From NCBI GenBank assembly GCA_037962975.1, contig CM075676.1:94434001-94498000 (forward strand): a stretch of 64,000 bases of DNA, in the 5' to 3' direction. The notes beneath the pieces are model-generated. The model made no database searches and was not told where the DNA came from. It worked only from the letters and a program-made list of their open reading frames with translations. The DNA is from Clitoria ternatea. Lineage: Eukaryota; Streptophyta; Magnoliopsida; Fabales; Fabaceae. The position numbers and the translations under genes were made by a program. Below are positions 23,791 through 35,600 of the stretch, one piece after another. Numbering within the stretch: position 1 is the stretch's first letter; every line of letters begins with the position of its first letter.

Positions 23791-24054
23791 AAATAAATAA
23801 TTAAGTAATCTTAAATAGTAAATTTCTCTTCCTATAAATAGATGGCTCATTTACAACATTTTCACACCAAAACTAGAGAGAGAATCTAGAGAGATAGTGC
23901 GTAAGAAATTAGTGGGGAGTAAATTCTTTTGGTTAAAAGAGATTCTACCGGAGGTATAAGGTAATAACTTCTAAATTCTTTTTATGATTATTTAGTTTAT
24001 TCTTTTTAGCACTCTTAAACCATTAATATACTAGTACTATTATGAATAAGTTAC

Positions 24055-24450
24055 TACGATAAAAATAAATTACCACTGTGTTATTTTTATAATTTACTAT
24101 TACTATTTACTATTTACTGTTACTATTCATAATTTACCATTTACTGTTATTATTCAAAATTTATTTACCGTTATTATTCAAAATTTATTAGTTACTCTTA
24201 CTATTCAAAATTTACTATTTACCATTAGTATTCAAAATTTACTATTTACCATTTCTATTTATGATTTATCATTTACCGCTACTATTCAAAAGTTACTATT
24301 CATAATTTACCATTTATTGCTACTATTCAAAATTTACTATTCACGATTTACCATTTACCGTTACCATTTAAAATTTACTATTTATTGTTTTATTCACGAT
24401 TTACTATTTACCACTACTATTTACTGTTACTATGCATAATTACTATTTAT
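24055..24450 (+). repeat. Degenerate TTTACTATTTACCATTACTATT array in the LARD LTR
   Basis: About 400 bp are made of alternating short motifs (TTACTATTTACC, ATTACTATTCAAAATT, CACGATTTACC) with no fixed period. The counterpart in the 3' LTR is at about 30155-30560, with an extra unit near 30480-30510. Confidence 0.8.
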
Positions 24451-26696
24451 CATTCTGATAGTAATCTTAATTTTCATTTTATGTCTATACTGAAATAAAT
24501 TAGTATTAATATTTTTTTTAGAACTCGGAGACACAGAGCGAATTCACTTTTGGTAGCAATTCCAGTTAAGGGGAAGTGGGATAAAAATATAATATGGAAA
24601 GACATAAGAATAATGAGAGGAGTCCCCTATAAATTTTAAATTAAGTATCTTATGTAACTTACTCTGAATTACCTATGTAAGGACTTTGAATATTATGACC
24701 TATATGGACTTACATATACCTATGTAAGGAAATAGACTATAAGGGCTTGGAATTAAGTTTATTAAATTAAATAACTATTAAATTTTAAATTATGATATTT
24801 ATGAATGATATTTATTTGATTTGATTATGATTGATAATATTGATTGATGATATTTGATTATGATTAATGATATTACAATACTTGATTGTGATTGATGAGT
24901 GATTGATAATCTTGTGATGTGGAGTTTGAGCATGACGGGAAGCTAAAACTCAGTAAGAATATACTTATTCCTTACTCTTTACAGTATTACTTTAAAAGAA
25001 ATTATTTATGATAATTTATCAATGTTTATTCAGAATTATTATTAAGAAATTTTTCTTAATTTTCAATAAAAATATATAATTTCTATAACTTACCTTTTTC
25101 TTCCAAGATAAATTATTTAATTAAATTTTAGAATAATTTTTAGTTATAAAAATAAAGAAAAAGAAATTGTTTTATGAAAATAATATATTCATATATGTAT
25201 ATATATGAAAATATTTGTTTCTCAAATGGAAATAAGATACTTCAATAATATTTCATTTTAAACTTTTGAAAATAAGAGTTTTAATTTCAAAAGTGTTTTA
25301 TTATATATTTTCCATGTATTATAATTAAAGATGGAAAAAGATCGATAATTTAAACTTGTGTCTAAAGTAAATTAATTTCATATCAATGCTCTAAAGAAGA
25401 TTTGGGATATATATTAAGACTTTGAAACTCAAATCACAATAATATTGATTTATGAATAAGAAAACTGTACTGAAATTCTTCTGCGTGTGGCAGAATTTAT
25501 TTAAGAGTTTGGAAATGTGCAGTTTATCGGGGTGACTATGTTGTTATTTGTAGGCCCCGAAGATATAATTTATACTTGAGTTTCTAAAAGCCTTAACCAA
25601 CTCAATACACGAGTAGTTCATGCACCATGAATCATTAAAGAGAAATGAGATATGATATTGCCTGGGGACGGATTATAGAAACCGAGGATACATTAGAGGA
25701 GACTTAATTGCGAGCCTTGGGATGAGAGGGTGTGAAAGGGTGCTTCAGGTAACCTGGGGTCGCTCCCTAGTGTCGGGTACTTTCACAATAAAAACCTTCT
25801 CAATCTGACTAGTCTCTAAGTGTTTCCATGCCAGTTGAGCTGTTCATATGCCATGAAGGCATTTATGTTATTATTATCCAGAATTATGGAATAGTATAAA
25901 CTCCTGGTTGGCCCAGTGCAGAATTAAAACTTTAAGGGCCCATATGCATAAATTGAGTGAGATAATAGCATAAGCATTTCATAACATTCATGTGATTGTG
26001 ACATTCTATGTGGGTGGTTGTGAATGAAAATATAAGTGTTATGTATGTAGAAACCATATATTCATATTTGCTTGAGTATGAGATTATGACTGATATTATT
26101 ATATTAGTTTGTGAAAACTCTTATGCTTATGTCTTATCTGTAATATATTATATTTTGTTTCTCACTCCTTCTTGTTTGAATTTCTGTGTCCAAAATATAT
26201 GTTATATGATATATAGCTAGCAGTCCAAGATGGGAGGATATGTAATTACAAGATGGTAAAGTGGTCTTATCCTCAATCGATTAGATGAAGAGATATGACA
26301 AGAGTATGATTCAAAAACTCGATGGTTCAAGGACTAGGAAATGATTGGTCATATTTGTAGTAGATGTATAGTTTAGTTTTACTTTGCCTTATTACATTAT
26401 CAAGTTAGATAATTGTAACAAGGTAAAGGTTAAACTTTGATAAACTTTCTCATTCGGATATAATATTGTAATGATTTATCACTTATGATTTCTATAAATT
26501 ATTTTGTCATTATGGACAAATATTGAAAGATAATGTTTTTTTTTACTTTCAATATTCAAAGGAAATCGGATGTACATACGTTCTTGTATACGCGAGATAA
26601 AGAATGATAAATATGTATATCTTTCTAAAAGTTTTTTTTAAAAAAAAGCAAGAAGAATACATATATATCTCGTGTATGTAAGGGGGTGTGACAAAG

Positions 26697-26707
26697 TGGT
26701 ATCAGAG
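26697..26707 (+). other. LARD primer binding site, tRNA-iMet type
   Basis: TGGTATCAGAG begins 3 bp after the 5' LTR end. It has the same tRNA specificity as the gypsy element at the left. Confidence 0.9.
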
Positions 26708-28563
26708 TAGTTCAATCCAATTCGGCTTGGGGTATGGTCTTACTAGTCTGTTGTGTTCTCTGATGGTTAAGTTAGTCAAAAGATTATATGCTTGATAGAG
26801 GAGGAAATTTTATAATTGGAGTAGATGACAAGAAGCAAGTGGAGAAAAGTTAGAGATAAAGAAGGAACTAGTCTTTAAGTTAATTAAAAGTATAAGTTAG
26901 AACTCTATAGCCTAGTACTTGAAAAATGTTATTGCAGGGATTATCAGAGACTGGCCATTATGAAGTCTTTCTTGACATTATTTAAGTTTGGGCGCTAATG
27001 TATGATGGAATAATAAGGTAATATAGTTATTTCCTTTTATTCCAGATGTGATCTATGGTGTTTGATTCTTTAGTTGATATGTGATAATGAAATATTCAAC
27101 ATTTTCCTTTTTTTACAATATGGTATGAGACATATTGTATATAAAGAGACAAGGTGTCTGATATTTTGTTTGAATGTTTTGTCAGTCTTAGCATTTATTA
27201 ATGAAAGAAGTTAAATAAATTATGTGCGCATATTTTATCTATTTACATGTGGGGACAATAAGGGAGATAAGACAATAAAAAATCTTTAGTAACATATATT
27301 TTCATATAAGAATTCAAAGTTAAGCTTTAGGAAAAAGTCTTAGGAATATTTTGATATGGATTTTAGACTGGAGCTGTCATGACTTTAACTACTTAACTAT
27401 AAATTATCGAGACTGATCACCCCGAATGATTTACACCAAGTAGTGAAAGATATGTCAAATGAAGGATGTTTAGATCAACGAATTTAACCCTAGCTTAATG
27501 TGGTATATGGAGAAATGGAGATAAACTCAATAAATTCTATTAGGATATTCCTTACAATGTCCTTGAAGTTGTAAAGATACTTGTGTGAATTAGAATTCTA
27601 ATGGGTAGATAAATGTTGTAATCCGAAGTAGTATAACAAATTGTCTAAGATAGAAACATAGTTTTCCTTTGGTGATATATTTTTTTAAAAAAAAATGTGT
27701 GGATGTATGTTTATGAGGTAGTTTATTCACTAACTTGTTTGGTGTGACAAGTAATCGTACTAGGAATTATATCTTCGACTGTTTGTATTGATTCTTCTTT
27801 TGTATAACATATAAGATATGTTAATTGCTGTTTGATTTGATGAAGTTTTCCTTTATGATGCATTCGATTGAATAATATATGATGATTATATATATATATG
27901 AATTAATGAAACTTTTATGGTTGTGACATCGAATGTAATTAACCATATATTTTAATTTTTTTAGTGACTTATTGTGATATATATGTCAATAAATGATCAA
28001 AAATAAGTATCATAGATCTTTGGGAGATATCGATATTGGTTTAATATTGAGAAATTATGCCATAAAATATTTTCTTTGGACTCCTAACAATTTGATACAT
28101 GTTTATCAAGTTATTTACTTTTAGTCATCAATTTTGTAAAGTAAATATACATATACCCTATATAAATAATTGTTATGTAATGATAGACTTAAAATAAAGA
28201 AATATGTTAGTGAACTGTAGGAAAATAGATATGAACCCTTACTTATTAATTTAGCATAGTTCCTATAAAGTGGGTTACATAAATCTTAGCTATCCATAAC
28301 AAAAGTTTAAGTGAGTATTTCTAAGTCAACGTAGTGATTTATGATCATTTAAGATTAGAGAATTTATCAAATCTATGTAATGGTTGTAGTTAATTATGAT
28401 GGAATATACAATCACTTAGTTAAAGAATATTTAATTCGTTATAGAAGACAATAAGAAATGATTACATACCCTGGATTGTCATGAAGCAAAGAACACAAGG
28501 ATTTAACTAGATAAACAAGTACAACATGGACTAAGACATATTTATCCTTTCTCACTAGGATAA

Positions 28564-28569
28564 TTTATT
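28564..28569 (-). terminator. AATAAA polyadenylation signal of the antisense mini-gene
   Basis: TTTATT on the plus strand gives AATAAA on the minus strand, about 45 nt after the stop codon. AATAAA is common in A/T-rich DNA, so alone it is weak evidence. Confidence 0.35.
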
Positions 28570-28613
28570 ATACACAATTACATTAAGAAAAATAAAGTAG
28601 AATACCTAGTACA

Positions 28614-28763
28614 TCATAGATCGAGGTCTAAGAGTCTTAGCAATACAAAAATTATCCAAACTAGAGAAATCACCATAATGATTATAAGAAGTGAGGCACT
28701 TGTTACCACGAACTCTAGTCTATCTCGCCTTCGTTCTTCTTCACTTCTAGGAAGGTTGGCCAT
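28614..28763 (-). CDS. Antisense mini-ORF in the LARD: 49-aa predicted single-pass membrane peptide
   Basis: ATG at 28763, stop TGA at 28614-28616, 49 codons, no interruption. The N-terminus is highly charged (MANLPRSEEERRRDRLEF, residues 1-18). It is followed by a strongly hydrophobic stretch at about residues 19-42 (contains SLLIIIMVISLVWIIFVLL) and a short acidic end (DLDL). This suggests a type of small tail-anchored or signal-anchor membrane peptide. A TATA box lies 103 bp upstream and an AATAAA signal about 45 bp downstream, both in this orientation. I recognise no family. It could be a captured host gene, a retroelement antisense ORF or a chance ORF. The coherent signals around it argue against chance but do not exclude it. 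Confidence 0.5.
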   Translation of the reverse strand: MANLPRSEEERRRDRLEFVVTSASLLIIIMVISLVWIIFVLLRLLDLDL

Positions 28764-28865
28764 CGAATAGTATGATAGTACTTAAGAAAAAGATTGAAGA
28801 AATTAGATAGAAGAGAGAAACTAAGAAACCTTGAAGTTGTGATAGGAAGTGAGAATAGAATGAGA

Positions 28866-28872
28866 ATTTATA
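28866..28872 (-). promoter_or_regulatory. TATA box of the antisense mini-gene
   Basis: The minus strand reads GCTTATAAATTCTC around this position, a canonical plant TATAAAT. It sits about 100 bp before the ATG, leaving room for a leader of about 70 nt. Confidence 0.5.
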
Positions 28873-28894
28873 AGCAAGCAAAGGAGGGAGAGTT

Positions 28895-28941
28895 TGCAAC
28901 GGTCATAAACGGCTAGTCCAACGGCTAGTTGCTAACGGCTA
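28895..28941 (-). promoter_or_regulatory. Cluster of four AACGG (MSA-like) motifs
   Basis: AACGG cores (plus-strand orientation) occur at 28898-28902, 28908-28912, 28920-28924 and 28934-28938. TCCAACGGCTA (28917-28927) matches the mitosis-specific activator consensus YCYAACGGYYA exactly, and GCTAACGGCTA (28931-28941) differs at one position. MSA elements bind three-repeat MYB (MYB3R) factors and drive G2/M transcription in plants. Function here is inference from position, 26-72 bp upstream of the TATA box. Confidence 0.5.
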
Positions 28942-29296
28942 GTTGTCCAGTAATTAATTCTTAGCAGTCTATTTTACTATGTTACGAGTAGGAATTTTAA
29001 TTAATGGATGTTATGGATTATATTAAGTAAGGTTTTAATAGATTAAGAAACATAATTATTGAGGTGTTTAGAGTTAACCATCAATTTATGATGAGCATGG
29101 TTAACAAAATTAAGAGGGTGATATTTTTTAGTTGAGGAGAAAATACCTGCTAAGATTTAAAAGAAAGTAAATGGCAACATCAAAGAAAGGATACATAATT
29201 GTTCGTAAAACTAGAAAACATATTAGGATAGTTCACTTAGTTTATCCTTAGTATAATTTATTTACAATATCAAATTTTGAGGATAAAATTTCTTTT

Positions 29297-29308
29297 AGGG
29301 GGGTAGAG
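29297..29308 (+). other. LARD polypurine tract
   Basis: AGGGGGGTAGAG (with one T) abuts the 3' LTR. The preceding AATTTTGAGGATAAAATTT (29273-29291) corresponds to AATTTCGAGGACGAAATTT before the PPT of the gypsy element, with CpG-type transitions. Confidence 0.85.
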
Positions 29309-29309
29309 T

Positions 29310-32300
29310 TATAACGTCCTATTTTTTTTACTCAAATAGAAAATAGATATTAATATCTCTTAAATGAGAAAATACTTACTATTAGTTAGTTGATTTTTTA
29401 ACTAATTAATATTTTTATAAAATTTTGGTACTTATATTTAAATTATTTAAAAAAAATAAAATGAAATAATAATAAAATAAAAATATGTATATTTAACAAA
29501 GATTTTAAAATGACTTAATTAGTATTCACTAATTAAGAAAATTATATTAAGAATTTTTGATATCTTTGTTATTCACAATTTATATTTTATGTTCTTATAT
29601 TTATGTTTTTACATATTCAAGATTTAACTCTTATTAGAATTTTAAAATAAAAATTTGAAGGAATTAGAATATGGTTTTTTAGAACTTTTTGATCTATGCA
29701 TTATTTATGATTTTTTGGAATTTTTGGAATTTTTTAATAAATATTTGAGAAAATAACCGAAATGCCACTGCCGACATCATCGCTTACATCATCGGTTGGT
29801 AAATACTCACATCATGAATAGTGACCGGTGGGTAAATACTCACATCATGAATAGTAAAATAAATAATTAAGTAATTTTAAATAGTAAATTTCTCTTCCTA
29901 TAAATAGATGACTCATTTACAACATTTTCACACCAAAATTAGAGAGAGAATCTAGAGAGATAGTGCGTAAGAAATTAGTGGGGAGTAAATTCTTTTGGTT
30001 AAAAGAGATTCTGTCGGAGGTGTAAGGTAATAATATTTTCTTCTAAATTTTTTTTATGATTATTTAGTTTATTCTTTTTAGCACTCTTAAACCATTAATA
30101 TACTAGTACTATTATGAATAAGTTACTACGATAAAAATAAATTACCACTGTGCTATTTTTATAATTTACTATTACTATTTACTATTTACTGTTACTATTA
30201 ACAATTTACCATTTACTGTTATTATTCAAAATTTATTTACTGTTATTATTCAAAATTTATTAGTTACTGTTACCATTCAAAATTTACTATTTACCATTAC
30301 TATTCAAAATTTACTATTTACCATTTCTATTTACGATTTATCATTTACCACTACTATTCAAAAGTTACTATTCATAATTTACCATTTATTGCTACTATTC
30401 AAAATTTACTATTCACGATTTACCATTTACCATTACCATTTAAAATTTACTATTTATCGTTTTATTCACGATTTACTATTTACCGTTACTATTGATGATT
30501 TACTATTTACCATTACTATTTACTGTTACTATGCATAATTACTATTTATCATTCTGATAGTAATCTTAATTTCCATTTTATGTCTATACTGAAATAAATT
30601 AGTATTAATATTTTTTTAGAACTCGGAGGCATAGAGCGAATTCACTTTTGGTAGCAATACCAGGTAAGGGGAAGTGGGATAAAAATATAATATGGAAAGA
30701 CATAAGAATAATGGGAGGAGTCCCCTACTCCTTTTAAATTTAATAATAATATTATTTTAAAATAATAAATTTTAAATTAAGTATCTTATGTAACTTACTC
30801 TGAATTACCTATGCAAGGACTTTGACTATTATGACCTATATGGACTTACATAGACCTATGCAAAGAAATAGACTACAAGGGCTTGGAATTAAGTTTATTA
30901 AATTAAATAACTATTAAATTTTAAATTATGATATTTATGAATGATATTGATTTGATTTGATTATGATTGATAATATTGATTGATGATATTTGATTATGAT
31001 TAATGATATTACAATACTTGATTGTAATTGATGAGTGATTGATAATCTTGTGATGTGGAGTTTGAGCATGACGGGAAGCTAAAACTCAGTAAGAATATAC
31101 TTATTCCTTACTCTTTACAGTATTACTTTAAAAGAAATTATTTATGATAATTTATCAATGTTTATTCAGAATTATTATTAAGAAATTTTTTTTAATTTTC
31201 AATAAAAATATATAATTTCTATAACTTACCTTTTTCTTCCAAGATAAATTATTTAATTAAATTTTAGAATAATTTTTAGTTATAAAAATAAAGAAAAAGA
31301 AATTTTTTTATGAAAATAATATATTCATATATGTATATATATGAAAATATTTGATTCTCAAATGGAAATAATATACTTCAATAATATTTCAGTTTTAAAC
31401 TTTTGAAAATAAGAGTTTTAATTTCAAAAGTGTTTTATTATATATTTTTCAAGTATTATAATTAAAGATGGAAAAAGATCGACAATTTAAACTTGTGTCT
31501 AAAGTAAATTAATTTCCTATCAATGCTCTAAAGAAGATTTGTGATATATATTAAGACTTTGAAACTCAAATCACAATAATATTGATTTGTGAATAAGAAA
31601 ACTGTACTGAAATTCTTCTGCGTGTGGCAGAATTTATTTAAGAGTTTAGAAATATGCAGTTTATCGGAGTGGCTATGTTGTTATTTGTAGGCCCCGAAGA
31701 TATAATTTATACTTGAGTTTCTAAAAGCCTTAACCAACTCAATACACGAGTAGTTCATGCATCATGAATCATTAAAGAGAAATGAGATATGATATTGCCT
31801 GGGGACGAATTATAGAAACCGAGGATATATTAGAGGGGGCTTAATTGCGAGCCTTGGGATGAGAGGGTGTGAAAGGGTGCTTCAGGTGACCTGGGGTCGC
31901 TCCCTAGTGTCGGGTACTTTCACAATAAAAACCTTCTCAATCTGACTAGTCTCTAAGTGTTTCCATGCCAGTTGAGCTGTTCATATGCCATGAAGGCATT
32001 TATGTTATTATTATCCAGAATTATGGAACAGTGTAAACTCCTGGTTGGCCCAGTGCAGAATTAAAACTTTAAGGACCCACATGCATAAGTTGAGTGAGAT
32101 AATAGCATAAGCATTTCATAACATTCATCTGATTGTGACATTCTATGTGGGTGGTTGTGAATGAAAATATAAGTGTTATGTATGTAGAAACCCTATATTC
32201 ATATTTGCTTGAGTATGAGATTATGACTGATATTATTATATTAGTTTGTGAAAACCCTTATGCTTATGTCTTATCTGTAATATATTATATTTTGTTTCTC

Positions 32301-32833
32301 ACTCCTTCTTGTTTGAATTTCTGTGTCCAAAATATATGTTATATGATATATAGCTAGCAGTCCAAGATGAGAGGATATGTAATTACAAGATGGTAAAGTG
32401 GTCTTATCCTCAATCGATTAGATGAAGAGATATGACAAGAGTATGATTCAAAAACTCGATGGTTCAAGGACTAGGAAATGATTGGTCATATTTGTAGCAG
32501 AGGCATAGTTTAGTTTTACTTTGCCTTATTACATTATCAAGTTAGATAATTGTAACAAGGTAAAGGTTAAACTTTGATAAACTTTCTCATTCGAATATAA
32601 TATTGTAATGATTTATCACTTATGATTTCTATAAATTATTTTGTCATTATGGACAAATATTGAAAGATAATGTTTTTTTTTTACTTTCAATATTCAAAGG
32701 AAATCAGATGTACATACGTTCTTGTATACGCGAGATAAAGAATGATAAATATGTATATCTTTCTAAAAGTTTTTTTTTTTAAAAAAAGCAAGAAGAATAC
32801 ATATATATCTCGTGTATATAAGGGGGTATAACG
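29310..32833 (+). repeat. 3' LTR of the LARD (3524 bp)
   Basis: It is highly similar to 23176-26693, with visible substitutions and indels: two 33-bp units instead of four, an extra A/T-rich insertion of about 40 bp near 30725-30770, and one extra array unit near 30500. The TATA box is at 29899-29906. Its terminal bases are altered (TA...CG instead of TG...CA). Confidence 0.92.
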
Positions 32834-32838
32834 TATAG
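32834..32838 (+). other. Right target-site duplication TATAG of the LARD
   Basis: Matches 23171-23175. It sets the outer boundary of the 3' LTR at 32833, where the expected terminal CA reads CG. Confidence 0.78.
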
Positions 32839-34650
32839 GATTCAATAGATTTTCAAATATATTTGAAGTTTGAGATAATTCAACGAACAAATTTTAGTTT
32901 TTGATTTTTTTCTCAAAACTTGTAGTTTTATTTTACAATTTACATTAATTAGATTGATTAATATGCCAAACAAATCTACCCTTTAAACCTCTCCACGTCT
33001 TTTTGTCCTTTTTATTTTGTCAAAAAAAAGACTAACATTGATAAAATAGTAAAGTAAAAAAATATTTGTCTTAACAAATATTACATGTAAAATGAGTAAA
33101 ATAAAAAGTTCATCTTATGTGGGTAGCTTAAGAAAAGACCAATTAGTAAGTTGGCCAAATGCCAATTCTTTTACCACTTTTTTTTTTCTTTCTAATTCTA
33201 CCCACTTCTAATTTTTAAAGTTTTAATTTCAAAAATAGTCCTCCATTCATACCTCCCTTCTTCATAAATCCTTTTTTTATTCTTCTTCTTCACTAGTTGG
33301 ATCTCTTGGATCAATTGAGTGTGGTGTTGTTTATGAGGCAGATATTTGTAGGAGTGTCTGTCGCATGTGGGTGTTGTGCTTAGGGGTGAGTCATCTTGTC
33401 GCACAGGGATACGACATTATTGTTGACAACACATGTAGGTTGGGTTAGTATAAGCATCATTGTAGGGAAAAGGTATATGAGAATAAATAAATATTGTAGA
33501 AATAATAACTCTAAAAAAAGGTAGAATCAAAGAAAAAATTGAGTGTTAACAAAATTGACTACGATCAAATCAAATGAGTTCTTTGTACTTGTTATTTTGT
33601 TTCTTTAATGTTACATGGAAAAAGAATTAAAAGGAATAACTAATTAGGTTTATTTTGTTTGTCTTTTATTGTTTTTCTGAAAAATAAATAATAAATAATA
33701 AATAATAAATAATAAAAAACCAAGTCTAAAACCAAGTCTAGTTAAAATAATATTATACATTTTTTAAATGAGTGTGAAATAGGCGAAAAAATAGTTATCT
33801 TATGTATTTTCAGTTATTGTTTCCCATATCATCACCACTGTGAAACCACTACTGTCGATGTTATCGCTACCATTACTACCATGATTACAATCATCATCAT
33901 GATCGTTGTCATCACTGCAACCACTATTATCACCATCATCGTCACCACCACCACTATTGTCATCTCATCCTTACCAATGTCACAACCTTCATAATTACTA
34001 TCATGATTTCCCTCATTGGTGGTGGTTATCGTAACATTTCTATTTTTACTGTCTTTTATTAAAGGATAAATTTGTAAGGAAAATTATAATTTACGATTTT
34101 GACAAAATTAGCTTTATTTCTTTTAGAATTTACTGATCGTTATAATTTATAGGATTTTATGAAACTTTTTCTAGAATTTTTTGCAATAAGTGAAAATAGC
34201 TTAAGATAAAGTCATTCAAGTTTATACCAGTGTAGAAAATGTCATAAATAATTTATGAAACTTGGTTGGAAGTGTGGATTCATGCATATGAGCTTAGGTT
34301 TAAAATTTCATAAGGTTTAGAGACCGTTTAGTTAGGAAATGAGATAGTAAACTTATAAAAAACGGTAGTTAAACGTTAATCGTTTGAAATATTTTAGAGT
34401 TAAAAATCCATTAAAAACTTACATTTTTTTCTTAAACACATTTTGAGTATTCATAACAAAATTATAGGTATAAAATTTATCTCATAAAAATACTTAAATA
34501 TTAATGTTATGAATAATCATAAAAAAAATAAGGGTCTATAAAAGGTAGTACACTATAATGTCAAATTGCATGTCTTTTTCCTCGCCGCAATACAGGTACG
34601 CCTTTGAAGCTTCTCTGCTTTCTTTTTTTAGGTGTAGAAGTATATAAGTA

Positions 34651-34695
<45 letters not shown>

Positions 34696-35282
34696 CCGTT
34701 TATTTATGTTATTTGTATGTTTATTATTTATTTATTTGTTTGTTATTTATTTATTTACTTACTTAGTCTATTTTTATTTATTTATTTATTTATGTTTTGT
34801 TATTTATTTAAGTTTTGCTATTATTGTTATTATTCATTTCTATTTTATTTATTTAGTTAGTTTATTTTGTTATTATCATTATTAGTTATGTTGTAAACTT
34901 ATTATTGTTCTCATCATTGTCGCTATCCTTACTATTCTAAGAGACAATAAAAAAAATAATTAATTTGAACACTAGTATTAACAACCTACATGTTTAGGTT
35001 AGTCAAATCAATTTTGGATACACCAATACCCAAATCAAATAATTAGGTAGAGGGGGAGTGAGATAGGAAATTATTCATAAGACATGTGGGATAATATAAG
35101 TGACTTTCTAACCCTTTCAATATTTATATCTATTGCTATTTATTTTCGTTATTTTCTCTTTACTAATTGGTGTTTTATTTATTAAAATACTTACAATTCT
35201 ATTATTTTGTATTCAAATATTGTACATTTATTATTTATATTTTCTTATAATGTGGGTTTATATTTATGAAGTGTAATTTTTG

Positions 35283-35324
<42 letters not shown>

Positions 35325-35600
35325 CATTTCGAATGATCAAGATGATTGTGAATGGAAGAATAAAATTGTGGACAGTTTTGATGCTCAAATAAAAAAATAT
35401 ACATTTATTGTGGATTGTTATACTATCTAGGAAATTTAAGTGTAATAGATCAAAAATAAAATTTGAAAATATCCAATTTACAAAGTAAACTCTGAAGGAA
35501 TTTTGGTAAACCATATGAAAAATGAATGAAAAGTATCTAAAAGTTCAATTCAATTAAGTATATGACATGCATCATGTAACAAGTGAAAGATAAGAATGTT
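32839..35600. other. Intergenic DNA with simple repeats
   Basis: No supported gene. It holds (AATA)-type repeats at 33687-33715, a degenerate ATC/ACC trinucleotide region at about 33825-34030, (TA)n at 34654-34693 followed by TTTA-rich DNA to about 34880, and (TA)n at 35286-35322. ORFs at 34604-34885 and 35245-35514 are products of these simple repeats. Confidence 0.6.

Larger units (their letters stand above)
23176..26693 (+). repeat. 5' LTR of the LARD (3518 bp)
   Basis: It runs from TGTAACATCC to GGGTGTGACA. It contains four 33-bp minisatellite units (about 23665-23790), a TATA box (TATAAATA, 23833-23840) with a plausible start region after it, a long degenerate array of ATTTACTATTTACCATTACT-like units (about 24055-24450), and a GC-richer block including ACCTGGGGTCGCTCC (about 25750) that recurs in a relic at 35690. 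The 70-codon ORF at 26008-26220 is present in both LTRs only because they are copies. Confidence 0.92.
26708..29296 (+). other. LARD interior, non-coding on the sense strand
   Basis: About 2.6 kb with frequent stops in all sense frames and no retroelement protein motif. It is A/T-rich throughout except for a more complex stretch at 28560-28945, which carries an antisense promoter-ORF-polyA arrangement described separately. Confidence 0.75.
23176..32833 (+). mobile_element. Complete non-autonomous LTR retrotransposon (LARD type), 9658 bp
   Basis: Two 3.5-kb direct repeats (23176-26693 and 29310-32833) flank a 2616-bp interior. A 5-bp target duplication TATAG is present at 23171-23175 and 32834-32838. 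A tRNA-iMet PBS follows the 5' LTR and a polypurine tract precedes the 3' LTR. No gag, protease, RT, RNase H or integrase motif was found in the interior, which fits a large retrotransposon derivative moved in trans. The LTR start TGTAACATCC, the PBS type and the block before the PPT resemble the Tekay-type element at 1-11079. An antisense mini-gene occupies 28564-28941. Confidence 0.92.

Noticed and set aside
26008..26220. 70-codon ORF repeated at 32145-32357, apparently conserved
   Set aside because: Both copies lie at the same place in the two LARD LTRs, so the match reflects LTR duplication, not protein conservation. The composition is A/T-driven hydrophobic.
34604..34885. 93-codon Tyr/Ile-rich ORF; also 35245-35514 on the minus strand
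   Set aside because: Produced by (TA)n and TTTA-rich simple repeats.
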